From a virus, in IMG/VR virus record IMGVR_UViG_3300017783_000137, positions 1-29,271 of that record: 29,271 nucleotides of DNA. One strand, written 5' to 3'. Position numbers and translations under genes: made by a program. Each line of letters opens with the position of its first letter. Positions within the stretch are counted from its first letter, which is position 1. The notes under the pieces are model-generated. The model saw nothing but the letters and a program-made list of their open reading frames with translations, ran no database searches and had not been told where the DNA came from. Of this stretch, positions 29,091-29,271 are shown in pieces.

Positions 29091-29271
29091 TTAGTAGTCC
29101 ATGTTTCCACCATACCTGATGCAGGTCTTTTTGTTTTCTGCTGATGATCTACACCACTGCCTCACATAACTATCTGCATCTGCACTCATTGCGAAGTGTG
29201 CATGGTTATGAAGCATCCCTATTGTGATGAGCACACCAATAGTGATCAGATTATAGTGTGTCGCTGGATGG
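29091..29271 (-). CDS. Partial small membrane or secreted protein (3' part)
   Basis: The open frame runs from the right edge to the TAA at 29091. It reads a hydrophobic stretch YNLITIGVLITIGMLHNHAH, then FAMSADADSYVRQWCRSSAE and ends NKKTCIRYGGNMDY. A single N-terminal membrane or signal segment, followed by a short soluble tail with two Cys, suggests a secreted or membrane-anchored small protein. The start may lie beyond the window or at one of the internal ATGs. Function unknown. A strong terminator follows. Confidence 0.65.
   Translation of the reverse strand, partial: HPATHYNLITIGVLITIGMLHNHAHFAMSADADSYVRQWCRSSAENKKTCIRYGGNMDY

Noticed and set aside
29077-29105. TATAAT before the right-end terminator
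   Set aside because: The -35 position reads AACATG, and a transcript would meet the terminator at once.

Overview
This window is a stretch of the genome of a T4-like cyanomyovirus that infects marine picocyanobacteria (Synechococcus or Prochlorococcus). The assignment rests on T4 replication genes (gp43 polymerase, UvsX, gp41 helicase, gp61 primase, NrdA/NrdB) lying in one block with host-derived photosynthesis genes (psbA, psbD, petF, hli) and MazG. Every supported gene is on the minus strand, so transcription runs from position 29271 towards 1. Packing is very tight, with many 4-nt ATGA/GTGA overlaps. About ten real genes of 44-56 codons are easily missed. No convincing plus-strand gene, CRISPR array or insertion sequence was seen.

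Layout in transcription order. 29.3-22.1 kb is replication and recombination: the 3' part of a small membrane or secreted protein, a terminator, a basic 80-aa protein, two small proteins that look like Sm-type barrels, gp43 DNA polymerase, UvsX, a 2OG-oxygenase-like protein, gp41 helicase and MazG. 22.1-14.7 kb is largely late and virion-related. It holds a small lipoprotein, a PD-(D/E)xK nuclease-like protein, a KxDG ligase-like nucleotidyltransferase, an HxGH nucleotidyltransferase with a T4-like capsid-targeting N-terminus, a CW..NCV-motif protein, a DxDxDG protein, an Ig-like virion protein and smaller unknowns. Several have a TATAAATA/CTAAATA late-promoter motif just upstream. 14.75-9.9 kb is gp61 primase, NrdA, a 59-aa protein, NrdB and an 84-aa protein. 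9.9-5.2 kb is accessory: an unusual structured leader, small conserved genes, an endonuclease-like gene, three putative 2OG-Fe(II) oxygenases (one resembling the DUF6445 type) and a tRNA-Arg(UCU). 5.1-0 kb is photosynthesis and envelope: hli, a tail-lysozyme-like lipoprotein, small unknowns, a flavin-dependent tryptophan halogenase, psbA, petF, a small membrane protein and the start of psbD.

Regulation can be read directly. Three near-consensus sigma70 promoters share TTGACA, a 17-bp spacer and TATA(G/C)T; they precede psbA, hli and the 2OG-oxygenase operon. T4-type late motifs precede structural or unknown genes. Five intrinsic terminators separate units. The psbA mRNA has a leader of about 140 nt that can form a 7-bp stem plus a pseudoknot.

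The most interesting parts are the late nuclease/ligase/nucleotidyltransferase trio with a possible capsid-targeting peptide, the bistable leader at 9.88-9.95 kb, the psbA leader pseudoknot, and the halogenase plus oxygenase accessory set. All functional statements come from motif reading by eye; no database search or folding program was run.
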